Position numbers and translations under genes: made by a program. From Plantago major (taxonomy: Eukaryota > Streptophyta > Magnoliopsida > Lamiales > Plantaginaceae), in the NCBI GenBank assembly GCA_026545765.1, contig CM048840.1:56606580-56670579 (forward strand): DNA of 64,000 bases, written 5' to 3'. The notes under the pieces are model-generated. The model was given only the letters and a program-made list of their open reading frames with translations, was not told the DNA's origin and did not search any database. Positions 56,028-64,000 of the stretch are shown piece after piece. The stretch's first letter is position 1. Each line of letters begins with the position of its first letter.

Positions 56028-56051
56028 TAGGTTCAATTCCTACTAGATGCA
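55978..56051 (+). pseudogene. trnI-CAU: trnI-CAU of plastid origin, probably decayed
   Basis: 74 nt from GCATCCATGGCTC to CTAGATGCA, anticodon CAT at 56,011-56,013. In plastids this tRNA reads AUA after C34 is modified to lysidine. Differences from the plastid form: a change in the D-arm (GGCTC for GGCTG) and one acceptor-stem base making a C-A mismatch. Being in nuclear plastid-derived DNA, it is unlikely to make an active tRNA. Confidence 0.88.
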
Positions 56052-56080
56052 CGTGAATGGGACCCTCCAATAAGTCTATT

Positions 56081-56835
56081 CATGATTCCACGATTAAATC
56101 AATTTAGATAGAATGACATACATAGAATTTAGATAGAGATAGAATAGAATTACATCAAATGAACTAGAAAAATGTGAAAAATGACATACATAGAATTTAG
56201 ATAGAGATAGAATAGAATTACATTAATAGAGAATTAGAAAGAATAGAGAATAATATATTACTATAGAATGTCATATTATTTATTAGTATTATTTTCTTTA
56301 TTCTTCTTTATTATTCTTTTATTATTATATAGTAATATTATATAGATGAATTATTTATGTATATATATTACTCCCTCCGGTCCATTAAATGCTTCCTAAG
56401 CAGCTACTTTATCTTGGTTTAAGGAAAATTAGTTAAATATTAGTTTGTGAGTGGTAGTATATTGATAAAGTTGTAAGTGGGTGATAAAGTAAGTGAGAGA
56501 TTGAATATAATGATGATAAAGTAGGAAAGAGAAATAATAAAGAATTAGATAGTGGGATTAAAACTTTCCTTTTTTGGGTTAGGAAGTTTCTAACGAAACA
56601 CCAAAAAATGAAAGTTAGGAAGTTTTTAATGGAACGGAGAGAGTACTATTTTTTAATAGAATATTTCAATTGCATTTTAATATTTAGGTTAGCTATTAGC
56701 CAGACGTATATCCGGTAGACTCGTAGCAACACATATTTTTGAATAAGCCAATAGGTTTCCAATAGAGTGCTTTTCCATGCAAGTCTAGTTAGAAAAATGA
56801 CATACGTAGAATTTATATATATATATCCATCTCCT
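56081..56835. other. AT-rich filler with direct repeats inside the P LTR
   Basis: Two direct copies of AATGACATACATAGAATTTAG (about 56,109 and 56,181), a third, changed, near 56,798, and long A/T stretches. Apart from the MITE at 56,371 nothing is recognised; more plastid-derived DNA is possible. Confidence 0.45.
56371..56643. mobile_element. Stowaway-type MITE 2
   Basis: It starts CTCCCTCCGGTCCATTAAA and ends TTTAATGGAACGGAGAGAG with TA at both borders (56,369-56,370 and 56,644-56,645). 273 bp. Inverted ends extend about 30 bp. Confidence 0.9.
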
Positions 56836-57038
56836 GTTCAATTGCTTTATTTGGTTGATTGTTAGTTTAAACCCAAACAACTATCAAACTGTTACATAGC
56901 AAACTCATACGTTAATTGCTCTGTCATATTACTCAGCTTAGTTAACTCCTTCGAGAACGAATATGTGGCTTAGCTTGTTCATATTGCAACACTGCATTAT
57001 TACATTAGTTTTAGAAGTAATAATTTCAGCATATCAAA

Positions 57039-57056
57039 TTTGGCGCCGCTGCCGGG
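57039..57056 (+). other. Primer binding site of P (tRNA-Asp type)
   Basis: TTTGGCGCCGCTGCCGGG three bases after the LTR end; nearly the TGGCGCCGTTGCCGGGG consensus used by Athila/Tat elements, complementary to tRNA-Asp. Confidence 0.8.
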
Positions 57057-57229
57057 CAGCTTAACTCCACTGTAGTGTTAAGAGTTTTGAGACGTATTTG
57101 TTTGTTTGTTACTATTTGCTTGATATTTAGTGCACTAACAGAAACTAAAGATTACTTCAAGGTTCTGGTATGTGTAGCTTTAACTACAGGTTTATAGTTT
57201 GTAGAAGATAACAAGGAACGACCAGTCCA

Positions 57230-57530
57230 ATGGCTGCACCTGTGGCTACAATGAGCTACGGGGCTTACATGCAACATGGTGAGGTTAAAGTAGGGGGAGC
57301 TGCAATCGTACTCTCAGAGGCAGCAAGCAACATGGAAATTAAGGCACACAACCTGCATGATTTTCCCAGGTTCTATGATATGCCTAATGAAGATGTGATG
57401 AAGTTCCTCAGGCAGTTTGAAAATCAGGTTGGACGAATTCCATTGCTCCAGCTGGGGTTACTGATGAGGATGTTAGGAGAAAGGTTTTTCCCATGTGTCT
57501 ACAGGATCTGGCCAAGAACTGGTTGTTGAA
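57230..57530 (+). pseudogene. P gag, first 100 codons, cut by M
   Basis: It begins MAAPVATMSYGAYMQHGE and shares MxxxYGAYMQ, AAIVLS, NMEIKAH and FLRQFE with the M gag (61,907-62,236). A 1-base shift near 57,450 changes frame before KVFPMCLQD-type sequence. It stops at WLLN where the M LTR begins. Confidence 0.78.
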
Positions 57531-58816
57531 TGTTAAGCTCAAACTATACTCTATAAAACATAAGAGAATAAGTTGTAGTTGTAGACTATGTCTAACTGGG
57601 TATCGTTCTCTAAGGAATTAATTAAGCTACCACAACGAAATAGAGCAGAACGTTTGTTTGTAAGTAACAAGTTGGTTTTGAGTGATTTTACTTCTAAAAC
57701 ACGAATTAATACTAAAGCAAATAAACCGTTTTTATCAAATGATAGAAGGGAACACGGTAGTGATGATCCGGTTAAGCTAACTCGATACTTTGGTAATCGT
57801 TCATATTTGTCACACGGTCGGTGTACAGAAAAGCAATCAATCAAATTCAACCATGCTGTTTTTCAAAGATTTCAAACTAGAGAAATCGTCAAGTTTGTCA
57901 GACCGACGATTCTTAACCAAAACAATTTAGAATATTTCAAACTAGCGTATTGGATTGAAGGTTTATACGAAAATCTCAAACTAGACGAACCTATATGAAC
58001 GAATGTAAATCCTAGATTCGAATCTGCATAACCATCACATAACTACCGAGTTCTGGTGAGGTTTAGCTACTCATACTTGAAGCAAAGATGAAGGAATTCA
58101 TAATTTTGGATACGCAAAGCATAAACATAAAGATAATCGCAAGAAAGAGCATACAATTTGACAGATGAATCAAGAACAATTGTATGGAAGCAATAGAGAA
58201 TTATCAACTTACTAAGAATTCGATGTCGATGGTTCGTTAAAAGAGAAAAACAAGCTCCAAGATCAATCAATGTCGGAAACTAAGTCTAGGAGCTTTTTCT
58301 AGGTAAAATTCGAGTAGAAGAAGTTATTCCAGAAATTCCTAAGTCTAACCTAATAAGGAACAAAAATGCAGAAGATCGGCACCAAACAACTGGCGGACAC
58401 CAGTTTGCAAACTGCCGTCGCCAGTAAGAAAAACTGGTGTCGCCAGTTGCACTTCGGTGGCGTATGCCAGTTCAATAACTGGCGTCGCCAGTTGCATATG
58501 AGTGCAACTGCCGTACATCGCCAGTTCTTCCTGGAAGGATATCTTGCCCCTTTTGACTCTTTTGACTCCAGTTCTTGTTATTTTGGCCTTTCCGCTCCAC
58601 TTCTAGCATCCATACGAGCATTGGAACTCCATAACTTGTAGATGCATGTAAAATACATCATTTTGCCTTCAATTAGCGCGGCTTAGCCTAATACCTACAA
58701 AACACATAAATAACAAAACAAGTAAAATTACTCTAGGAAACTAATAAAACTAAACTCAAGGATGACAAAAATACGGTAAAAAAGACCAGATGAGACTCTA
58801 TATTATCGCCTCATCA
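57531..58816 (-). repeat. M 3' LTR (1,286 bp)
   Basis: It starts TGTTAAGCTCAAAC and ends TATTATCGCCTCATCA (plus strand), closely matching S2 in the first part. The following CAAACTCCCAAACCG is the complement of the purine-rich end of the internal region. Palindromic array at 58,387-58,525. Confidence 0.83.
58387..58525 (-). repeat. Palindromic mini-array in the M LTR
   Basis: At least four units with CTGGCG and CGCCAG. The clearest is AACTGGCG-T-CGCCAGTT at 58,477-58,493 (8-bp arms, 1-base centre). Others at about 58,387, 58,411, 58,433 and 58,502 are imperfect. Confidence 0.85.
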
Positions 58817-60109
58817 AACTCCCAAACCGAACCTTTGCTCGTCCTCAAGCAAACAAACAACCAAGACAAGAACTAGACTCGAAACAAAAACGAACAAATA
58901 GCACATAACAGAGTTCAACTCCTAATTGACCGAATCTACCATTGTAAACATTAAATTCACGTGGGGCAAAAGTTTCGTACTCAACTAACATTGGCAGAAT
59001 AGTGCACAGAAAATCAATCAAGAACGTTTCTCAAGTAAATAACACTTAAGTCTAGCTCGCTAGTCCCTCACAAGTGATTGTAGTGTAACTCTCACTCTCT
59101 TGGAAGTTTCCAAATAGGGTATACGCTCAAAAAGTAAACCGGGAAGATGACTTTCGTCACGAAGATGCCTAGACTATCTTATGCTATTGTACTCGTCTCA
59201 TCAGGTTGAAAGGGACTTTTGGCAAGCGACTTTTTGCAGGTGTCTGTTAAACTGAAAGTCCGCACTTTTGTGCGTGTTAGTTTGGTATACGTGCCATCAA
59301 CCTCACGGACATGTAGCTTTTCAGCCACGCCAGTATGTGGTAGTATGTGGAACACGCCTAACACGACTAACGGTAATCAATTAAGACCACATATCCACCC
59401 CGAGATTCAAATTCAAATAGCTTTGGGAAGCAACAAACAAACTCTTAGCAAATATGCACAAATAGCTCAAGTAAAAAGTCGCAAGGGTAGAGAGCCTCCT
59501 CCCCAAACCTGTTCCTTGGAACGGGTTTGTAGGAGAAAAAACCAAAGAAACGAGCATGCCGTTCGTCATCCCCAACAAAACTGAGTACACATAAGTATGA
59601 AAAGGCGCAAGTAATTCGTAAAAAACTTGCACAACCCAGGAATCACACAATACAGTTGCCGGTATAATATTGTTTCATCGGCTTAAGGCTTCTCACAGGC
59701 TTTTTGGACTAAAGAGCTACGCAGACTTATTATCTACAAGAGAAACGGACTTATAGGATTTTAAATCCACTACACTACTTCCAGCTAAATATCATACAAA
59801 ACATAAGCTACAAGCAAATTTATCATCCACAATAGACGTTCGACTTAGGAGAACAACTCAGACTCACGAAAGACTCTAGAAACACGGGGGAGAAAATGAC
59901 ACATGCATAAAGAACAAAACCGAAAGACTCTAGAGACTCAGATACTATACTAAGAAGCACAGGCAAGAAACTAAAAACCACATTCCCCTCCCCAAACCAA
60001 AACTCAAGCATGTCCTCAAGCTAAGAGTGAAAAGAAAAAGAAATGTGATCGAAAGTTACTTTCCTGCGAGTGTACCTTTAAAGTCATATACAAGACTCTT
60101 CCGTGTTGG
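58817..60109. other. M internal non-coding 3' region
   Basis: It matches the W internal region in several blocks (AACTCCCnAAACCGAACC, ACGCCnGTnTGT, CTCACAGGCTTTT). The small frames do not resemble known proteins. W and M therefore share a long untranslated part though their coding parts differ. Confidence 0.6.
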
Positions 60110-62236
60110 CTAATGGGTACTCTGGAAATTCTTGGGCTTCCCTACCTTCGTGGAACCTTTCCTTCCCTGCAGGTAAGTGTGCGTGTAAAGTGGCCCGGTG
60201 TGTGCTCCCATGTATGTCTTCGTATCAACATGTGCAACAGTATATGGTATAGTAGTGGCTTGTAACTCGTGTTGCTTTCCATGTACCTCAATAGTGCAGG
60301 TACGAGTGTAGAGATTGACTATCATGCGAGTAGTCTTGATGAAGGGACGCCCCAAAAGCAGCATAACTTTTTCCATGTCCTTTCCTTCGATCCGAGATGA
60401 CTCCACAACCAAAAAATCTGCCATAAACACATCACCATCCAGTTGAACCGGGACATCTTCGACTATACCCATGCACCTACTCCTTGTTCCATTGGCTAGC
60501 AGGATAAAACATTTACGATGCTCCAAACCCTTCAAGTTCAACTCCTCATACGTAGCAAAAGTCATCAGATTAACCGCAACCCCCGTGTCAACAACACCAA
60601 TCACCTCAGATGAGTTGCCAATGCCGACAACCAAGTCGAAGCTATCTGCGTCACTGATGCTCTTATCTACTTTCGGAATTATTGGAGTAGTAGAATTCAC
60701 CTCAAAGTGAGTTGGCTCCGCATTCGCCTTCTCTACCGAAATCGCATAACCAGGTGTGGCTACCTCCATCCCCTTTTCTTCAACTCCCACCTCTTGCGAA
60801 TTCTCAACTGCCGGCGCAGGTAGTGCCTCAACTACCTTTGGTGCCTCAACCTGGGCCACCGCATTATCAGGCTTGCAGGTGCATGTAGAGAGAACCGACT
60901 TCACCTTTCCTGGCTCATCAAATGTCACCTCAACAGCCAGAATCCTAATTGTTTCCACAGTCGTCGGGAACTTACCCTTTTCCCTTTGCTGAAGATTGCC
61001 AACTAGATCCCCTAATGTCTTCTCCAACCGTTGCTTGGATCGCCGATCTTCGTCGAACCTCGATCATTCTGCTCGATTACGTTGTTCCTCGACCAAAAAT
61101 TTCTCAGATCTTGCCATGTGGTTCCTGATTTCCTGATCAGAACTTACCGGTGCTTGCGTAGACTGAACCCGAACTGTCTGAGCCGGGACCGACTGCTCCT
61201 GTGGCGCATTCTCATAAAAGTTGTTTCCATAGCTCAAGTTTACGTGGTTTGGTACAAAAGTCTGTACCCTAGGACCCCCTGTGTTACCACCTTGATTACC
61301 TTGCCAGTTACCACGCTGTCTGGTCTGCACCCAGTGAACTACCCCAGGAGTCGGGTTCTCGTTCATGATCTATGGAAGCCTACACATGCTAGCTCCATGC
61401 CCAAAATTACTGCAGAGATTGCACCATTCACTCACCTGTGACCGCGGAGTAGAGACAGTGTTGAGCATCCTTATTTCCCTGATCTGATCCGCCAAATCGC
61501 AGTTACTAGGCCCTGAGGTTTCCTCCACAGCTCTAAATTCAGCCCTTCTAGTCCGACCACGCGTCCCCTTAAGCTGGGAAATAGCAGCTAGCTTGTCAAA
61601 TGCCTCAGTCAAAGTCGCGGGTCATGCCGTAACAATTCTCCCGTTGACAGTCATGTCAACCATATTCTGAGCTTCCGAATCTAGGCCTTCGTAAAACCTG
61701 CAGCACAAATCCATCTCAGTCAGCCTATGGTGAGGGCACTGAGAGAGAAGATTCAAGAACCGTTCCCTTGCTTCATAGAAACTCTCGTCACTCATCTCCA
61801 TAAACTTCTCAATCTGGAGCCGGAGTTGCTTATTCTTCTCAGCTGGGTAAAACTTATTCATGAAGGCCTTATACAAAGCAACCCAAGTAGCCAGAGATCC
61901 CTCCAGCTAGTTCAAAAGCCAGCTCTTAACCTTGTCCTGCATGCAAATAGGGAAAACCTTCTTCCTAGTTTCCTCATCAGTCACCGTAATTCCACCCACA
62001 ATCAGCGGAATCCTAGCAATCAACCCCTCAAACTCCTTCAGAAACCTGTTGACATCCTCATTGGCCATCCCATAGTACTTAGTCAAATCATGGAAGTGAT
62101 GAGCCTTGATTTCCATGTTCCCGGCCTCATTAGACAGCACAATTGCTGACTTTCCAGCATTAATTTCGTCAGGCTGCATGTAGGCTCCATAAGTTATCTC
62201 CCTTGCCTCAACGATGGGTTGCTCATTCTCAACCAT
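60110..62236 (-). pseudogene. M gag-protease, one frame with four in-frame stops
   Basis: From ATG 62,236 all five open pieces share one frame: stops at 61,907, 61,622, 61,370 and 61,064, end at 60,110; 709 codons in all. Parts in order: matrix/capsid (YGAYMQPDE, FHDLTKYYGM, KVKSWLLN, FYEARERFLNLLSQCPHHRL, RFYEGLDSEAQNMVD), zinc knuckle C-NL-C-SNFG-H-GASM-C (61,382-61,423), linker, and a retropepsin-type domain with VVDTGVAVNLM (DTG near 60,587), GIVEDVPVQLDGDVF, LLLGRPFIKTTRMIV, as in Athila elements. No frameshift is visible. Several stops look like C-to-T changes (CAG to TAG, CGA to TGA). It would package RNA and cut Gag-Pol; here it is broken. Confidence 0.86.
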
Positions 62237-62286
62237 TTGAATTGCTACTAAGTTTTCTCTTCTAAGCCGGCGAAGGTGTCGATCGA

Positions 62287-62460
62287 TGATGAGACTATAA
62301 TTTAGAGTCTCATTTGGTCCTTTTTAGCGGTCTTTGTGAGTCTTTGTCTTTAGTTTTGCAGTGTTTTTTGTTCGTTTTTACGCTTTGGTGTTTTATTTAT
62401 ATTTTGCAGGAATCGATGTCTTTTGAGCCAAATAAGGTCAAGCTATTTAGCATGGCTAAC
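62287..62460 (+). repeat. Athila-like gypsy LTR start, running into a tandem array
   Basis: It begins TGATGAGACTATAATTTAGAG like S1, continues GGTCnTTTTTAGCGGTCTTTGTnAGTCTTTG and GGAATCGATG, and reaches AGCATGGCT, where in S1 the palindromic mini-array starts. From here the array at 62,455 follows. No further LTR sequence was seen. Confidence 0.75.
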
Positions 62461-63066
62461 TCTCAAGTAGAGTTCTTCGTTTGTGATACTCTCACTACTT
62501 CTGTGTATTGTTTAAATCTTTAATAGACTTCTTTGTTTGACATTATCCCACTCCTTTAGTGTGTTGTTTAACTCACGAGTAGAGTTATTCTTTTGTTGTT
62601 CTTCCCTCTCCAAAGTGTGTTGTTTTTATCTCTCAAGTAGAGTTGTTTGTTTGTTGTTTATTCAACTCCTTTTGTGTTTTGTTTAACTCTCAAGTAGAGT
62701 TTTTCGTTCGTTATTTTTTTACCCCTCCTGTATGTTGTTTAAATCTCAAATTGACTTCTCCGTTTGTAATTATCCCATTCCTTTGTTGTATTGTATAACG
62801 CTTAAGTAGAATTTTATATTTGTTGTTTATCCCACTCCTTATGTGTGTTGTTTAACCCTCAAGTAGTGTTCTTTGTTTGTGATACTCTTACTCCTGTGTA
62901 TTGTTTAAATCTCAAATAGACTTCTTTATTTGACATTATTCCACTCATTTAGTTTGTTGTTTAACTCTCGAGTAGAGTTATTCATTTGTTATTCTTCCCT
63001 CTCCAAAGTGTGTTGTTTTTATCTCTCAAGTAGAGTTTTTCGTTTGTTGTTTATTCAACTCCTTTT
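62455..63066 (+). repeat. Tandem array with AACTCTCAAGTAGAGTT core and higher-order structure
   Basis: About ten degenerate units of about 55-65 bp, each with ACTCTCAAGTAGAGTT (arms AACTCT and AGAGTT) and GTnTTGTTTAA. The segment 62,470-62,690 recurs at 62,867-63,080, a larger period of about 395 bp, in which runs such as CCCTCTCCAAAGTGTG and TTATTCAACTCCTTTTGTG are kept. It ends in a T-run. Confidence 0.88.
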
Positions 63067-64000
63067 GTGTTTTTTTTTTTAATTAGATGATATTATTCAT
63101 CCATTTAGGGTAATAAGAGATTACATTCATGTGGGTTTATAGGAACCCATGACCAATAGCAATCTAGTGAGTTTACTACTTACATTCACTAGGAAATTTG
63201 AAGGGCAAGTACAAGCAAATGCAAGAAAACTGCATACAAGGGAATGGATTCTAGTTACTTTAAAGAAAGCTTGCTTCATCTTGCTTCTTCCAGGCCAATA
63301 GAAAACAGAAATGTAGATGCAATTTGGACAAGTAACAAACTCAATGAGTTTAACAGTACACAACTCATCAAAAGTACTACGTATTTCCTTACAACAAAAG
63401 CCAAGATACAAGCAACTACCCTTAAAAAACGTAGGCTGAGATAGTTCCAACAGATCCATACACAAACTGAGACTATACAAAATGCCACACAAATCAGCCC
63501 AGTTAGAAATTGAGAAGTTAGGAATTAGTATTCTCTCCTCCAAAGTAATAACCTGCACAAGGAACAAACTACACAAAAGACCACTCTGTGAGAGAATTAT
63601 GACTCTTATTCCCTAAAGGAGAAATGCAGCATATATGACTTAAAAGAAAGGAATGTTGAAGCCTTGTCTAAGAACAACTACAATCAAATTTCTTTTACTC
63701 TCCATATATGCTTAACATTCTTTGTAAGGGAATAGAAAGCATAATATCACAGAAGGAACAAAAGCAGCACAAGAACAAAGAGGAATAGTGAGGACTATTT
63801 CTAGTACAACTACAGTCAAATATTCATTCTTGGCCAGAGTTATCAAAACAACCAAATCAAAAGAATGGGGTACTTTCCATGACTGCATACTGTAGACTAG
63901 AGTAGATATAAACATGGGGTGAAGCAAAGCAAAATGCTTGTGCTCATCCCAGGTCTTTCATGATGGAAGAGACTCCTCAAGTAACAGATGCCATATCTGT
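63067..64000. other. Unassigned terminal region
   Basis: It begins with a T-run (63,068-63,080). It contains several frames up to 149 codons on the minus strand (63,127-63,576), which lack recognisable domains and could be chance in a moderately AT-rich stretch. It may be an edge of another repeat or a gene untranslated region; I cannot tell. Confidence 0.3.

Larger units (their letters stand above)
55394..56080. other. Nuclear plastid DNA (NUPT): ycf2 5' end and trnI-CAU
   Basis: The right part is plastid trnI-CAU with its flank (GGGACCCTCCAATAAGTC). The left part, on the minus strand, encodes the N-terminus of ycf2. In plastid genomes these two are divergent neighbours in the inverted repeat, exactly as here. 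It lies inside the P LTR and has decayed. The right border near 56,080 is uncertain because AT-rich repeats follow. Confidence 0.9.
54274..57036 (+). repeat. P LTR: Athila-like gypsy LTR interrupted by plastid DNA and other insertions
   Basis: It starts TGAGACCATAATTTAG, ends TTTCAGCATATCA and is followed by a tRNA-Asp-type primer site, so P reads left to right. Parts match S1 and S2 (GTTAGTCTTTG, CCGAnTGACCAGATTTTGG, CGGTAGTGATATGA). About 1.4 kb between 55,394 and 56,830 does not belong to it. TATA box at 54,867-54,874. Palindromic array at 54,717-54,819. Confidence 0.72.
57531..62280 (-). mobile_element. Element M: Athila-like gypsy retrotransposon, minus strand, 5' LTR missing
   Basis: Left: LTR 57,531-58,816. 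Then the internal region reading right to left: gag-protease (62,236 to 60,110) and a long non-coding 3' part. The expected 5' LTR on the right is absent; 50 bp upstream of gag the sequence meets an LTR fragment in the opposite orientation (62,287). RT, RNase H and integrase are absent. It belongs to the same family as W by the shared 3' part. Confidence 0.75.

Noticed and set aside
55978-56051. Functional nuclear tRNA-Ile gene
   Set aside because: Sequence and neighbours are plastid (trnI-CAU next to ycf2), with stem mismatch; this tRNA needs lysidine modification in plastids.
62455-63066. CRISPR array
   Set aside because: Units are degenerate tandem repeats without distinct unique spacers, in a plant retroelement LTR; no cas genes.
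63127-63576. 149-codon minus-strand frame with hydrophobic and Cys-rich segments
   Set aside because: Overlapping frames of similar length in other phases and no family match; kept as unassigned.

Overview
This is repeat-rich nuclear DNA from a flowering plant, probably a eudicot. The signs are Ty1/copia and Ty3/gypsy LTR retrotransposons with plant-type primer binding sites, Stowaway-type MITEs with TA duplications, a TRIM-like element, and a nuclear copy of plastid DNA (trnI-CAU next to the ycf2 5' end). The species cannot be named from this window. I found no protein-coding host gene that I would defend. Almost every coding stretch belongs to a decayed retroelement, and most carry in-frame stops, frameshifts or deletions.

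Positions 1-49,672 form a nest of elements inside elements, and most insertion levels are confirmed by target-site duplications (TSDs). The outermost element, V, is a decayed Retrofit-like copia on the minus strand; its left LTR ends at 73 and its right LTR runs from 7,234 to 49,672. U (3,778-6,772, TSD TGATA) sits in V's internal region and has no coding capacity. W (7,408-49,517, TSD ATAAA), a gypsy element with a degraded tRNA-Asp-type primer site, sits in V's right LTR. W's left LTR was entered by X (8,188-30,179, TSD GATAC), a SIRE-lineage copia on the minus strand. X in turn holds a solo gypsy LTR, S1 (8,769-10,009), and a second copia, Y (14,555-27,659, plus strand). W's right LTR was entered by Z (33,662-48,533, TSD GATAG/TATAG), a close relative of Y on the minus strand, which holds another solo LTR, S2 (37,756-39,124).

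Positions 49,673-64,000 hold smaller pieces: a foldback-like repeat with a Stowaway MITE, a remnant of the Y/Z LTR, a TRIM, a gypsy LTR (P) interrupted by plastid DNA, the start of a P-type gag, a gypsy element (M) in the opposite orientation with a nearly open gag-protease frame, and an LTR fragment that runs straight into a 0.6-kb tandem array. The last 0.9 kb is unassigned.

Three things stand out. (1) Y and Z carry, in the env-like position between pol and the 3' LTR, a long accessory gene that looks split by several phase-0 introns with GT-AG borders, most of them matching between the two copies. (2) A tandem set of hairpins with a recurring loop lies between pol and that gene in both elements. 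(3) The gypsy LTR family carries a GC-rich or dyad-symmetric mini-array at a similar place in each copy, but its sequence differs from copy to copy; in one LTR the same position is occupied by the amplified tandem array.
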